Source: Bradyrhizobium sp. SZCCT0231
Lineage (GTDB): Bacteria; Pseudomonadota; Alphaproteobacteria; Rhizobiales; Xanthobacteraceae
NCBI RefSeq assembly: GCF_018130245.1
Contig: NZ_JAFCKP010000004.1
Span: 1 to 64,000, forward strand
Direction: 5' to 3'
Length of the DNA stretch: 64,000 bases
A model generated the notes under the pieces. It was not told the DNA's origin, ran no database searches, and saw only the letters and a program-made list of their open reading frames with translations. Both the position numbers and the translations under genes were made by a program. Shown here in pieces: positions 1-10,004 of this stretch (positions are counted from its first letter, which is position 1; the number at the start of each line of letters is the position of its first letter).

Positions 1-134
1 GACTGCATCGAGCACGGCGCTACGATATTGCCCTATTCAAGGACGCCTATTCCCCTTGACCAAGGGTAGGAGGTCCTGCGTAGGATCGTAGGCTCCTTCC
101 AACTTCCCCGCTTTGGCCGTAGAATCGCCCCTGC
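1..134. other. Left-edge segment, no gene assigned
   Basis: No convincing coding region lies in this stretch. Two forward frames stay open from the left edge to stops near positions 57 and 69, so the last codons of an upstream gene could be here, but neither short tail is recognisable. The segment also has to hold the start signals of the MlaD-type gene that follows, and no strong ribosome-binding site is visible. Confidence 0.4.
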
Positions 135-956
135 ATGGCACGCGCGAGCAATCTTGTGATCGGAACGGCGACGCTGGCGGCGATCGCCGTGGCGTTCGGT
201 GGCCTGCTCGGCGTGCAGAAATGGCGCACGATCCAGAGCCGCACCCAGTTGCGTGTGGTGTTCGAGGGCGGCTCCGCCAGCGGGCTGCGCCGCGGTGGGC
301 CGGTCAATTTCGACGGCGTGCCCGCCGGCCAGATCCTGTCGATCAAGCTGGATAATCCGCGCAGGATCGTGGCGCTCGTCATGCTCGACAACACCGCGCC
401 GATCCGCAAGGACACCGTGGCAGGCATCGAGTTCCAGGGCCTCACCGGCATTGCCGCGATCTCACTGATCGGCGGCGCCCCCTCTGCGCCGCCGGTGCCG
501 CTGGACGCAGACGGCATCCCCGTGCTGACGGCCGATCTCAGCGACGCCGAAACCATCGTCGAAACCCTGCACAGCGTCGACCGCACCATCGTGAACAACG
601 CCCCCGCGATCAAGGAGGGCCTGCACACGTTCGAGACCCATACTGCAGACCTCAGGAGCAAGGGCGCGGAGATCGATTCGGTCATGGCCAAGGTCGACAG
701 CGCCTTTGCGGGATTCGACAAGGCGGTCGCGAAGATCGAGGGCGCGGTGCCGGGCTTCGTCGACGGCAAGGCCGACGAGCTGTTCGAGAAGATCCAGGGA
801 CTGCACGAGCTTGCCGGGACCATGAAGAAGAAGTCGGCGACCTACCTCGAAGACATTCGCCGCTCGCTGCTCGACGTCAGCGAGGCCGCCAACAAGATGG
901 CGGGAACGCCCGTAGCGCCGCGACCGCCGCGCGCGCCCGAGCAGAAGAAGCGGTAG
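135..956 (+). CDS. MlaD/MCE family lipid-transport protein
   Basis: A 273-residue protein with one N-terminal membrane helix (about residues 7-25) followed by an MCE/MlaD domain (about 38-115). The domain shows the typical run of hydrophobic beta strands and a GLTG-type turn near residues 100-105. The rest is largely helical and ends in a Pro/Arg-rich tail. MCE proteins form periplasmic rings, anchored in the inner membrane, that pass phospholipids between the membranes with an MlaE permease and MlaF ATPase. No such partner is visible in the window; they may lie to the left. The start is the first ATG of the frame and has no strong Shine-Dalgarno sequence. The family call is firm; the exact lipid substrate is unknown. 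Confidence 0.85.
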   Translation: MARASNLVIGTATLAAIAVAFGGLLGVQKWRTIQSRTQLRVVFEGGSASGLRRGGPVNFDGVPAGQILSIKLDNPRRIVALVMLDNTAPIRKDTVAGIEFQGLTGIAAISLIGGAPSAPPVPLDADGIPVLTADLSDAETIVETLHSVDRTIVNNAPAIKEGLHTFETHTADLRSKGAEIDSVMAKVDSAFAGFDKAVAKIEGAVPGFVDGKADELFEKIQGLHELAGTMKKKSATYLEDIRRSLLDVSEAANKMAGTPVAPRPPRAPEQKKR

Positions 957-963
957 CTTCCTG

Positions 964-1124
964 ACCCTCCCCTGGAGGGGGAGGGTCGATCGCGCGGAGC
1001 GCGAGCGGGGTGGGGTGATCTCTCAACGCGAGCAGTGTGAACTGCGGATAGACTGTCACCCCACCTCGGTTCGCATTGCGCTTCGCTGCATGCGAACCAA
1101 TCCTCCCCCTCCAGGGGAGGATGG
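964..1124. repeat. Dispersed palindromic repeat at a convergent junction
   Basis: A nested inverted repeat. The outer arms pair a CCCTCCCCTGG-type sequence at the left with its complement near 1101-1120, and an inner pair reads GTGGGGTGA against TCACCCCAC. It fills the gap between the MlaD-type gene and the autotransporter, which end facing each other. Repeats of this type are common between genes in Bradyrhizobium relatives. A role as a two-way terminator is inference. Confidence 0.75.
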
Positions 1125-1152
1125 CAATCCCGCCGTGGCCCATTAATCGCGC

Positions 1153-4100
1153 TTACCAGGCGTAGCGCACGAGGCCCTTGCCGGCGTAGGAACGGGTGAC
1201 GTTCGAGAATTCGCCCTCGAAGGTTGCCGATGCGGACCAGCCGTTCATCCAGTTCATCTGCGCCGATGCCGCGGTCAGTGCGGAATCGCGCGCCTGCGCG
1301 GCGCCGTTCACGACGAAGGCCGATCCAGGCAGGGTCTGAAACACCGCGCCGATGGTACGATCCGGATTGCAATCATGCGCCCAGGCGAGGCGGCCGCGCA
1401 GGGTCATCAGGCCGCCGGCCGCGGCAAATGACCTGTCTGCACGCAGGCCGAGCTCGGTGCGGGTGCTGGTCACATCCTTGGCGGCATAGTTGAGAGCGAA
1501 GACGCTGCTGCCGACCACAGCGAATTCTGAGTAGCTCGGAAGGCTGAACATGGTGGCCTGAAGCGCCACATAAGGCGTAACGCCGATCCATGACATCGCG
1601 TGGCGATAGCCACCCTCGATGCGGCCGGAAAACGCGTTGGTATTGAATTGGGCGCGCAGCTGGTCGAATCCGGCGGCGGTGACGACGCGATTGGTGGTAA
1701 CGTCCTGCCAGCCATAAGCCAGCGCAGCTGTGACATAAGCGGGTCCAGCGGTGTGACGCACGAAAGCGCCGGCCTGGAACAGATCGGAGCGGCCCCAGCC
1801 GAGGCCGTTGACGCCGAAACTGGTACCGCCGCCGGCAAGCGCGAAACCTGCGATGATCGACGGCGAGAAACGATAGTCGAGACCGACTGCCGTGCCGTAG
1901 ACGCTGCTGGTGGTGTCGTTCGAGCCGAGAGCAGCATGGCCGTCGGTGGTCTGCGAGCCGCCGTAGCCGGCCGCCCACACATCCCAGCGCTGCTCGAAAG
2001 TCGCAGCCGGCGCCTTGCGGTAGATCGAGGCGAGCGCGTCGCGCGCATCCTTGCCGGGCGCGGCGTAGGCACTTGCGCTCGCGTCATCGGCATATGGCGT
2101 TGCGCCTGAAATGCCACTGCGTCCCGAGCCGTAGACGTCGGTCAGCAGGCCGAGGAACAGGTTCATCGCGCTGAAGGTCGTCTGCTGCGAGCCTGTCGCG
2201 GACTCGCCGGAGGCCTGCATCAGGCCGTTGGGGCCGAGGCCCGCGAATTCGGCTCGCAGAAAGCCATTGGCGTTGAAGAAATTCTGAAGCGTCTTGGCGA
2301 CGTTCTTCTGGTTGATGTTGAGGGCGTACTTCGCGCCATAATCGAGTGTGAAATCGAGGTAGACGATACCGGAGGGATCGACGGCCGTGGTGCCAATCAG
2401 GCCTCCGGGCGCGGCGACACCGGCGAAATTGTCGGTGGCACCGCCGGAAAACTGCATGATCCTGTACTGCGGCAATATGGTGCTGCCAGCATACAGCGAG
2501 ACGCCGACTGTACCATTCAGGGTGACGTTACCGAGAACATTGGCAAAGCTCGCGGTGGTCCCGCTGCCGACCTGCACGAGGTAGAGCGCGCCGGACTGGA
2601 AGGCAAGGTCGCCCTGAACGAGCATGCTCGAGCCGGGGCCACCGTCACCGGGCGCATAGATGCCACCAGCGGCGATCATGGTGTTGCCGACAATGCCGGC
2701 GCCGAACAACGCGCCGCCGGCATTCACGGTAGTCAGGCTCGACTGGGAAATATTCCCATCGACCCGCAGGATGCCGCCGTTCACCATGGTGGCACCGGTG
2801 TAGGTATTCGTGCCCGAGAGGATCAGCGTGCCGCTGCCGATCTTCTCCAGCGTGCCAGGACCGGCGGGACCGCAGCCGCAGGGATCGTAGTCGCCGATGA
2901 CGCCGCTGACCTCGGTCGAGCGGTTGTTGCCGCCGACGACGAGCGTGTTGCCGCCGCCGATGTAGTAGAAGCCGCTGCCTTCGATCGAACCGGCGGTGAT
3001 GCGGCCGTCGCTGCCGGGGCCGACGCTGACCCCGAAATCGACGATGCCTGTCCCGGTCGTGACAAAGCGCGCGTTGCCGCCGGTGGAATGGTCAAAGAAC
3101 TCGGTCTTGCCGCCGTCCTTGGTGATGATCGTGGCATTGCCGGCCGTCGTGGACGCGCCGAAATTTGTGAGACCATCAGCTTCATTGATGATGGTCGCAT
3201 TGCCCGCGGTCGCCGTATCGGAGCCGGACAGCGCACCGAATACTGTCCCGCTGAAATCCTTGTTCACGATCGTCGCCGAGCCCGCCGAGGCTTGCTCGAG
3301 GAAAGTGGTGCCGCCGCCATTCCGGTTGGTGATGCTGGCCGTGCCCGCATTGGTGCGGGCAAAGAAGCCGGTCAAGCCACCATCATTGATGATGGTCGCC
3401 CGGCCAGCCGTCGCGGTGTCGGTCCCGCTTCCGGTTGAATCGCCGAAATACAACTGGCCTCTGTTGGTGATCGCCATCGAGTTCGCGGAGGTCGCGTTGC
3501 GCAACGTTGTCAGACCGGAGAACTCGTTCAGGAACGACGTGACGCCCGACATGTCGGCATTGACGATGTTGAAGAGGCCCTCATTGGTGACAGCCCCAAT
3601 GATGCTGGCAGTATGGGTCGCATCGCCAAGCTGCAGTGAGCCGCAGTTGCAGATGAAAGTGCCCCCGGTATAGGTATTCGCGCCGAGCAGCGCGAGGAAA
3701 CCGGGCCCCTGTACGGTGATGCCGCCGCTGCCGGTCATGCGGGACGCGATCGCCGCCGACGGGGCCCCAGTCCCGGTGACATCGTTGGTGAAAAACGTGG
3801 TGCCGCCCGAGGCCAGCCTGAGGTCGCCGCCCTGGATGGTGTAAATCGACCCGTCGCCAGTGAGGTCGAAACCCACGAGACTGGTGAGTTGCACGCCGCT
3901 TGGTGTAACCGTCACCATGCCGCCTGTTGCCGGCGTCGAAGGACCGCCGCTGCCGAACATTGTGCCGGCTGACAACGGATCGTACACGGTGCTGGTCGAA
4001 CCGGAGAGGTCCGTCCAGTTGGTGGTCGTGGCGTCCCAGACGCCGCCTCCGCCATTAACGGCACCGTTCGGTGTGGTTTGCGATCCATTGAAGAATTGTT

Positions 4101-4224
4101 GGGCTCGGGCCGGGGTCGTCGCGACAACTACGCCGAGGGCAAGGCTCACCCCAAATGCCGCGCGAATGGCCGCGGCGGTCCGGCGCGAGCAACCCAGCTC
4201 ACTCGATGGCAACCAAGCCCCCAC
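1153..4224 (-). CDS. Autotransporter with C-terminal beta-barrel domain
   Basis: A 1023-residue type V secreted protein. A long N-terminal signal sequence ends near residue 41 (PARAQQ). The passenger (about 45-700) is rich in Gly, Ser, Thr and Asn, as expected of a beta-helix, and has passenger-associated repeat motifs such as SGTNTYTGAT near 470. A block at about 275-395 repeats a unit of roughly 20 residues of the form AG-ATI-N-GG-T-F. The last 280 residues or so form the autotransporter barrel, ending in an aromatic residue (YAW), the usual outer-membrane insertion signal. Translation appears to start at a GTG preceded by GAGGGGA at good spacing. The passenger shows no catalytic motif that I recognise, so an adhesin role is possible but unproven. 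Confidence 0.88.
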   Translation of the reverse strand: MGAWLPSSELGCSRRTAAAIRAAFGVSLALGVVVATTPARAQQFFNGSQTTPNGAVNGGGGVWDATTTNWTDLSGSTSTVYDPLSAGTMFGSGGPSTPATGGMVTVTPSGVQLTSLVGFDLTGDGSIYTIQGGDLRLASGGTTFFTNDVTGTGAPSAAIASRMTGSGGITVQGPGFLALLGANTYTGGTFICNCGSLQLGDATHTASIIGAVTNEGLFNIVNADMSGVTSFLNEFSGLTTLRNATSANSMAITNRGQLYFGDSTGSGTDTATAGRATIINDGGLTGFFARTNAGTASITNRNGGGTTFLEQASAGSATIVNKDFSGTVFGALSGSDTATAGNATIINEADGLTNFGASTTAGNATIITKDGGKTEFFDHSTGGNARFVTTGTGIVDFGVSVGPGSDGRITAGSIEGSGFYYIGGGNTLVVGGNNRSTEVSGVIGDYDPCGCGPAGPGTLEKIGSGTLILSGTNTYTGATMVNGGILRVDGNISQSSLTTVNAGGALFGAGIVGNTMIAAGGIYAPGDGGPGSSMLVQGDLAFQSGALYLVQVGSGTTASFANVLGNVTLNGTVGVSLYAGSTILPQYRIMQFSGGATDNFAGVAAPGGLIGTTAVDPSGIVYLDFTLDYGAKYALNINQKNVAKTLQNFFNANGFLRAEFAGLGPNGLMQASGESATGSQQTTFSAMNLFLGLLTDVYGSGRSGISGATPYADDASASAYAAPGKDARDALASIYRKAPAATFEQRWDVWAAGYGGSQTTDGHAALGSNDTTSSVYGTAVGLDYRFSPSIIAGFALAGGGTSFGVNGLGWGRSDLFQAGAFVRHTAGPAYVTAALAYGWQDVTTNRVVTAAGFDQLRAQFNTNAFSGRIEGGYRHAMSWIGVTPYVALQATMFSLPSYSEFAVVGSSVFALNYAAKDVTSTRTELGLRADRSFAAAGGLMTLRGRLAWAHDCNPDRTIGAVFQTLPGSAFVVNGAAQARDSALTAASAQMNWMNGWSASATFEGEFSNVTRSYAGKGLVRYAW

Positions 4225-4486
4225 GCTCTTCCCCTCACCCGCGGCGCTCCCAGCGGCGCCGCGTGGAACTTAGGCCAGGAGAATGGCCGGTAGAACTACG
4301 GTGTATCGAGAATCCGCCAAAGGGGTCGCAAGTTGGGCCTATTCAACAGTCCATGTTGCGCACGCGCCACGGTTTGCCGGGCGCTATTCCCATTCCGCGC
4401 ATGCGCAGACGTTTCGGAACGTCGGCACATATGGATGGCCATTCACATCAATGGCCGATCATCGAGGCGTCAAAGCCGGCAACCGC

Positions 4487-5527
4487 TCAATAATTGCTTG
4501 GTGATGATCCGTTCGGGATGCCGTCGATCGGGCATTCGTCGGTCCCCGGGGTCGAGCGGGTCATCGCTTCCACCATGTCGCGCGTACCTTCGGGGTCCTT
4601 GATCCAGTTCTTGTAGAAATCATACGGGCACGCCGCGACGCCGCGCGGGCTGTCGCCGGAATTGATCATGCCGGTGTAGCCGCGATGGACCAGCTTGTAG
4701 AGATGGTTCTGTGACTGGCCGTTGCGGCGCGCATCGCGGATCAGATGTTTCGAGAGCTGGGCGTACTGGATGCCGTAATCCTCCTCGCCGCACTCGCCGA
4801 GGGTACGGCCATCGAAGCCGATGATCGCGGAGTGGCCGAAATAGGAATAGACGCCGTCGAAGCCGGCGGCATTGGCGACCGCGACATAGACGTTGTTGGC
4901 CCACGCCATGGCCTTGGAGATCATGACCTGCTGTTCCTTGGCCGGATACATGTAGCCCTGGCAACGCACGATCAGCTCGGCGCCCTTCATGGCGCAGTCA
5001 CGCCAGATCTCCGGATAATTGCCGTCGTCGCAGATGATCAGGCTGACCTTGAGGCCCTTCGGTCCGTCGGAGACATAGGTGCAATTGCCGGGATACCAGC
5101 CTTCGATCGGCACCCATGGCATGATCTTGCGGTACTTCTGCACGATCTCGCCCTTGTCGTTCATCAGGATCAGGGTGTTGTAGGGCGCCTTGTGCGGATG
5201 CTCCTCGTGGCGCTCGCCGGTCAGCGAGAACACGCCCCACACCTTGGCCTTACGGCAGGCCTCGGCGAAGATCGCGGTCTCCTCGCCCGGCACCACCGAC
5301 GCCGTCTCGTACATCTCCTTGGAGTCGTACATGATGCCTTGCGTGGAATATTCCGGGAAGATCACGAGGTCCATGCCGGGCAGGCCGACCTTCATGCCAA
5401 CGATCATGTCGGCGATCTTGCGGGCGTTGTCGAGCACCTCGGCCTTGGTGTGCAGGCGGGGCATCTTGTAGTTGACCACCGCGACGCCGACCGTGTCGTT
5501 GCTGCTGGAGACATCGCCGTGAAGCAT
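4487..5527 (-). CDS. amiE: Aliphatic amidase AmiE (EC 3.5.1.4)
   Basis: A 346-residue cytoplasmic nitrilase-superfamily amidase that hydrolyses short aliphatic amides such as acetamide and propionamide to the acid and ammonia. The length matches Pseudomonas AmiE. The catalytic triad falls at the same numbering as in that enzyme: Glu59 (IFPEY), Lys134 (KYRK) and Cys166 (LIICDDGN). The sequence is very similar to AmiE throughout, including [20 protein letters not shown] near the N-terminus. It is the last gene of a minus-strand cluster with fmdB, fmdA and urtABCDE, so its job is probably to release ammonia from amides taken up by that transporter. The AmiE/AmiF split is decided by overall similarity; AmiF (formamidase of the same fold) is the main alternative. 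Confidence 0.95.
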   Translation of the reverse strand: MLHGDVSSSNDTVGVAVVNYKMPRLHTKAEVLDNARKIADMIVGMKVGLPGMDLVIFPEYSTQGIMYDSKEMYETASVVPGEETAIFAEACRKAKVWGVFSLTGERHEEHPHKAPYNTLILMNDKGEIVQKYRKIMPWVPIEGWYPGNCTYVSDGPKGLKVSLIICDDGNYPEIWRDCAMKGAELIVRCQGYMYPAKEQQVMISKAMAWANNVYVAVANAAGFDGVYSYFGHSAIIGFDGRTLGECGEEDYGIQYAQLSKHLIRDARRNGQSQNHLYKLVHRGYTGMINSGDSPRGVAACPYDFYKNWIKDPEGTRDMVEAMTRSTPGTDECPIDGIPNGSSPSNY

Positions 5528-5570
5528 TTTGAGCGATCCCGTCTCTATTCGTTTGAATTCATCGCGTGCG

Positions 5571-5948
5571 CTAGTGGCTGATCATCCAGGGTCGCGCCGT
5601 CGGAAAGCCCTTGGCGCCGCTCGTGGTCTTCGTCATCAGCCGCGCCGGCTTCTTCCTGTCCGTCGCGCTCTTGTCCTTCACGGTCTTGCCCGAGGAGCAA
5701 CAGCCGCAGCCGGGGCCGTGCGAGGCCTTATATTGCGCCAGCGTCTGCGGCGCGTGCGTGCTGCGCTCGTTGACGGCGTGCGCCTTGCGCTTGTCTGCCG
5801 GCATGCAGAAGAAATTCGGTGCGGTCAGGATCACCCGCGGCGCCAGCGTCTCGCAGTGTGGGCAGCTCTGCGGATCGTCGCATTCCGCCATCGGGCGAAG
5901 GTCCTTGAATGGACCGCAGTCGTCACAGAGATATTCGTAGACCGGCAT
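5571..5948 (-). CDS. fmdB: FmdB family zinc ribbon protein
   Basis: A 125-residue protein that opens with the FmdB signature [12 protein letters not shown] and a second CPHC pair near residues 29-32, giving a four-cysteine zinc ribbon. A Gly/Cys-rich [11 protein letters not shown] segment lies in the C-terminal half. FmdB-type proteins sit next to formamidase genes and are thought to be regulatory or structural; no enzymatic activity is established. The frame stays open upstream to 6059, but that part is a palindromic repeat, so I placed the start at the ATG of MPVYEY. It lies between amiE and fmdA. Confidence 0.88.
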   Translation of the reverse strand: MPVYEYLCDDCGPFKDLRPMAECDDPQSCPHCETLAPRVILTAPNFFCMPADKRKAHAVNERSTHAPQTLAQYKASHGPGCGCCSSGKTVKDKSATDRKKPARLMTKTTSGAKGFPTARPWMISH

Positions 5949-6024
5949 TGCATCATCCCCACGCTGTCGCTTGTTCAATACACCTCGCTGCCACCGTTCG
6001 CGCGGAGACAGCCCCTCACCCCAA

Positions 6025-6052
6025 CCCTCTCCCCGTAAGAACGGGGAGAGGG
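6025..6052. repeat. Short CTCTCCCCG palindrome
   Basis: A hairpin-forming palindrome with arms of the type CCCTCTCCCCGT and ACGGGGAGAGGG. It sits between the fmdA stop and the fmdB start. Related copies lie at 37991-38012, 38796-38816 and 58538-58558, so it is a small dispersed element. Confidence 0.7.
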
Positions 6053-6062
6053 AGCGCACCAG

Positions 6063-7292
6063 CTACTTGTCCGGTGAGATCGGCATCTGGATGTCGCCGG
6101 TGATGTGCTTGATGGGTCCGGCCGCCGACGGCATCACGTCGAAGTCGAAGATCTCGGTCGGCAGCCACAGCGTGGCGCAGGCGTTGGGCACGTCGACCAC
6201 GCCGGAGATGTGGCCCTGGCACGGCGCAGTGCCGAGGATCGAATAGGCCTGGGCGCCGGAATAGCCGAACTTCTTCAGATACTCGATGGCGTTGAGGCAG
6301 GCCTGGCGATAGGCGATGTGAACGTCGAGATAATGCTGCTTGCCGGCCTCGTCCACCGAGATGCCTTCGAAGATCAGATAATCCTTGTAGTTCGGCGTGA
6401 TCGGCGATGGCTTGAAGATCGGATTCTTGATGCCGTATTTCGACATGCCGTCCTTGATCACTTCCACCTTCAGATGCAGCCAGCCGGCCATTTCGATGGC
6501 GCCGCAGAAGGTGATCTCGCCGTCGCCCTGGCTGAAGTGCAGGTCGCCCATCGAGAGACCGGCGCCGGGCACATAGACCGGGAAGTAGATCTTCGAGCCA
6601 CGCGAGAGATCCTTGATGTCGCAATTGCCGCCGTGTTCGCGCGGCGGCACGGTGCGCGCGCCCTCCGCACCGATCTTGGCCTTCACATCGCCCTTGGCGC
6701 GGCCGCCATGGGCGGTCGGCGCGAAAGGCGGATTGGCAAGGCCGGGCACGCGGGTCGGGTTGGTCGAGATCAGCTCGGCCTCGCGCTTGTTCCAGGTCTC
6801 CAGCATCTTCGGATCGGGCAGACAGCCGATCAGGCCGGGATGGATCAGGCCAGCGAAGTTGACGCCGGGCACGTGGCGCGACGAGGTGTAGAGGCCCTTG
6901 ATGTCCCAGATCGACTTCTGCGCCAGCGGAAAGTGATCAGTGAGGAAGCCGCCGCCATTCTGCTTGGAGAAGAAGCCGTTGAAGCCCCACAGGCTCTCCT
7001 TGAGCGGGCCGACATCGAGCAGGTCGACGACCAGCAGGTCGCCGGGCTCGGCGCCCTTGACGCCGATCGGACCGGACAGGAAGTGCACGATCGACAGATC
7101 GATGTCGCGCACGTCGTCGGCGGAATCGTTGTTCTTGATGAAGCCGCCGGTCCAGTCATAGGTCTCGATGATGAAATCGTCGCCGGGATTGACCCAGGCC
7201 ACGATCGGGATATCGGGATGCCAGCGGTTGTGCACCATGTCATTTTCATAAGCCGACTTGGTGAGATCGACCTTGATCAGTGTCTCTGGCAT
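6063..7292 (-). CDS. fmdA: Formamidase FmdA (EC 3.5.1.49)
   Basis: A 409-residue member of the acetamidase/formamidase family, which hydrolyses formamide (and some acetamide) to ammonia and the acid. The family length is about 400 residues. Recognisable blocks include SGPIGVKGAEPGDLLVVD near 72-90, the PPREHGGNCDIKDLSRG stretch near 216-232 and LHFSQGDGEITFCGAIE near 250-267, all in the expected order. This family is unrelated in fold to AmiE, so the cluster carries two independent amidase types. The gene lies between fmdB and urtE in the same direction, 28 bp from urtE, which supports one transcript for uptake and hydrolysis of short amides. Confident. Confidence 0.95.
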   Translation of the reverse strand: MPETLIKVDLTKSAYENDMVHNRWHPDIPIVAWVNPGDDFIIETYDWTGGFIKNNDSADDVRDIDLSIVHFLSGPIGVKGAEPGDLLVVDLLDVGPLKESLWGFNGFFSKQNGGGFLTDHFPLAQKSIWDIKGLYTSSRHVPGVNFAGLIHPGLIGCLPDPKMLETWNKREAELISTNPTRVPGLANPPFAPTAHGGRAKGDVKAKIGAEGARTVPPREHGGNCDIKDLSRGSKIYFPVYVPGAGLSMGDLHFSQGDGEITFCGAIEMAGWLHLKVEVIKDGMSKYGIKNPIFKPSPITPNYKDYLIFEGISVDEAGKQHYLDVHIAYRQACLNAIEYLKKFGYSGAQAYSILGTAPCQGHISGVVDVPNACATLWLPTEIFDFDVMPSAAGPIKHITGDIQMPISPDK

Positions 7293-7320
7293 CGAGATGC
7301 TCCCCTTTTACTACGGTTGG

Positions 7321-8010
7321 TTAGACGGACAGATATTTCGAGACCTGCGCGGCATCGACAGCGTCGCGCGGATCGTCGCGGACGATCTCGCCGTTCTCAA
7401 TCACCAGCACGCGGTCGGCGATGTCGAGCGCGAAGCTCAGGACCTGCTCGGAGACGACGATCGAGAGCCCCTTCTCGTCGCGGATGCGCTTGAGGGTGCG
7501 CGCCATCTCCTTGATGATCGAGGGCTGGATGCCTTCGGTCGGCTCGTCCAGCAGCAAGACCTTCGGCTTGGTCGCGAGCGCGCGGGCGATCGCGAGCTGC
7601 TGTTGCTGGCCGCCGGAGAGATTGCCGCCGCGGCGGCCTTTCATCTCCAGCAGCACCGGAAACAATTCGTAGATGTCTTCAGGCACTTCCGACCCGCCGG
7701 AGACGACGAGGCCGGTCTCGATGTTCTCCTTCACGGTCATCGTCGAGAAGATCATGCGACCCTGCGGCACATAGGCGAGCCCCTTGGCGACGCGCTCGTA
7801 GCTCGGCAAGGCTCCAAGCTCGGCGCCGTCCATGGTCACCGAGCCGCTCTTGGTCGGCAGGATGCCCATCAGCGACTTCATCAGCGTGGTCTTGCCCATG
7901 CCGTTGCGGCCCATGATCGCGACGATTTCGTTGGGCGCGACCTTGACGTTCAGACCGTGCAGCACCTCGCTCTGGCCGTAGGCGACGTGAAGATCGGAAA
8001 TTGCCAGCAT
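7321..8010 (-). CDS. urtE: Urea/amide ABC transporter ATPase UrtE
   Basis: A 229-residue ABC ATPase of the branched-chain-amide (HAAT) class, with Walker A GRNGMGKTT (about residues 34-42), the ABC signature LSGGQQQQLAIARAL near 134-148 and Walker B VLLLDEPTEGI. It pairs with UrtD on the cytoplasmic face of the UrtBC permease to drive import of the ligand bound by UrtA. Length and order match UrtE. It is the last transporter gene before fmdA. In many bacteria the same transporter sits beside urease genes, but no urease gene lies in this window, so amides may be substrates as well as urea. Confidence 0.92.
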   Translation of the reverse strand: MLAISDLHVAYGQSEVLHGLNVKVAPNEIVAIMGRNGMGKTTLMKSLMGILPTKSGSVTMDGAELGALPSYERVAKGLAYVPQGRMIFSTMTVKENIETGLVVSGGSEVPEDIYELFPVLLEMKGRRGGNLSGGQQQQLAIARALATKPKVLLLDEPTEGIQPSIIKEMARTLKRIRDEKGLSIVVSEQVLSFALDIADRVLVIENGEIVRDDPRDAVDAAQVSKYLSV

Positions 8011-8030
8011 CAGCGCGCTCCTTATTTCTT

Positions 8031-8078
8031 GCGCATGATCTTGTCCGGAAACCGGACGCCACTTTCCGGGATCATGCG

Positions 8079-8080
<2 letters not shown>
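8031..8080. repeat. Palindromic repeat between urtD and urtE
   Basis: A roughly 50-bp palindrome with outer arms GCGCATGATC and GATCATGCGC and inner arms around TCCGGAAA and TTTCCGGG. It overlaps the last bases of urtD and fills the urtD-urtE gap inside an operon. It could slow transcription or stabilise mRNA and so change the dose of UrtE relative to UrtD; this is inference. Confidence 0.75.
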
Positions 8081-8834
<754 letters not shown>

Positions 8835-8844
8835 GACGATCTCC

Positions 8845-9987
8845 TCACTCCGCCGGGGCGCCGTCGGCGACCGAGCTGTCGGTCCAGCCATCGGGTTTCG
8901 ATTTGCGCGAGGCGATCAGGCGATCGATGCGCGGCTGCACATAGTCGCCCCAGATCCCGGCAAGACCGTTCGGGAAGGCCAGGACCACGGCGATGAACAG
9001 GCCGCCGAGGCCGAACAGCCACAATTCAGGGAAGGTTTCCGACAGGCTGGTCTTGGCGAAATTGACCAGCAGCGTGCCGTAGATCGCGCCGAGGATCGAC
9101 AGCCGGCCGCCGACCGCGGTGTAGATCACCATCTCGATCGACGGCACGATGCCGACGAAGGACGGCGACATGAAGCCGACATTGAGCGCGAACATGGCGC
9201 CGCCGATCGCGGCGAACATTGCGGCGATGCAGAAGGCGAAGATCTTGAAGTTCGCGACGCTGTAGCCGGAGAAGCGGACGCGGTCCTCCTTCTCCCGCAT
9301 CGCGACCAGGATCCGCCCGAGCTTGGAGTGCCGGACGAACTGCGCGATCATGATGCAGACGAACAGGCATCCGACCTCGAAGAAATAGAGCACGATCTTG
9401 GCGTGGTCGGGGCGGATGTCCCATCCCTTCAACGTACGCAGGTCGGTCATGCCGTTGATGCCGCCGGTGTAGCCCTGCTGTCCGACGATCAGGATCGTCA
9501 GGATGGCCGCGACCGCCTGGGTGATGATGGCGAAGTAGGTGCCGCCGACACGGCGCTTGAACATCGCAGTGCCGATGATCCAGGCGAAGATGCCGGGCAC
9601 GAGGATGATGGCGGCGATGGTGAAGGTGAGGCTGTTGAACGGCTTCCAGAAGAACGGCAGCGCGGTGATCTGATTCCAGTCCATGAAGTCCGGGATGCCG
9701 GGGGTCGACTGGATCTTGGTGTTCTCCACGCTCGAGGCCTCGAGCTTGAGGAACATCGCCATGCAGTAACCGCCGAGCCCGAAGAACACACCCTGGCCGA
9801 GGCTCAGGATGCCGCCATAGCCCCAGCAGATGACGAGACCGAGCGCGACGAAGGCATAGGTCAGGTATTTTGCGACGAGGTTGAGCCTGAACACATCCAG
9901 CGTGAGCGGCAGCACCACCACCAGGAAGACCGCGAGCACCAGAATTCCGATCAGCTCCGATCGATTGAAGAACCGATTGTCGGTCAT
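8845..9987 (-). CDS. urtC: Urea/amide ABC transporter permease UrtC
   Basis: A 380-residue inner-membrane permease of the LivM type, with about ten hydrophobic segments. The conserved WGYGGILSLGQGVFFGLGGY block near residue 50 is characteristic of UrtC/LivM. It forms the channel with UrtB. The frame stays open far upstream (to 10638), but that part runs antiparallel to nothing plausible and overlaps urtB. The ATG at 9987 (MTDNRFFNRSE) gives the usual UrtC length and sits 17 bp after the urtB stop. Confident. Confidence 0.92.
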   Translation of the reverse strand: MTDNRFFNRSELIGILVLAVFLVVVLPLTLDVFRLNLVAKYLTYAFVALGLVICWGYGGILSLGQGVFFGLGGYCMAMFLKLEASSVENTKIQSTPGIPDFMDWNQITALPFFWKPFNSLTFTIAAIILVPGIFAWIIGTAMFKRRVGGTYFAIITQAVAAILTILIVGQQGYTGGINGMTDLRTLKGWDIRPDHAKIVLYFFEVGCLFVCIMIAQFVRHSKLGRILVAMREKEDRVRFSGYSVANFKIFAFCIAAMFAAIGGAMFALNVGFMSPSFVGIVPSIEMVIYTAVGGRLSILGAIYGTLLVNFAKTSLSETFPELWLFGLGGLFIAVVLAFPNGLAGIWGDYVQPRIDRLIASRKSKPDGWTDSSVADGAPAE

Positions 9988-10004
9988 AACATCAGCCCCA
10001 TTTC

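Noticed and set aside
6105-7493. A 462-residue plus-strand frame over fmdA
   Set aside because: Complementary-frame shadow of fmdA with no recognisable domain.
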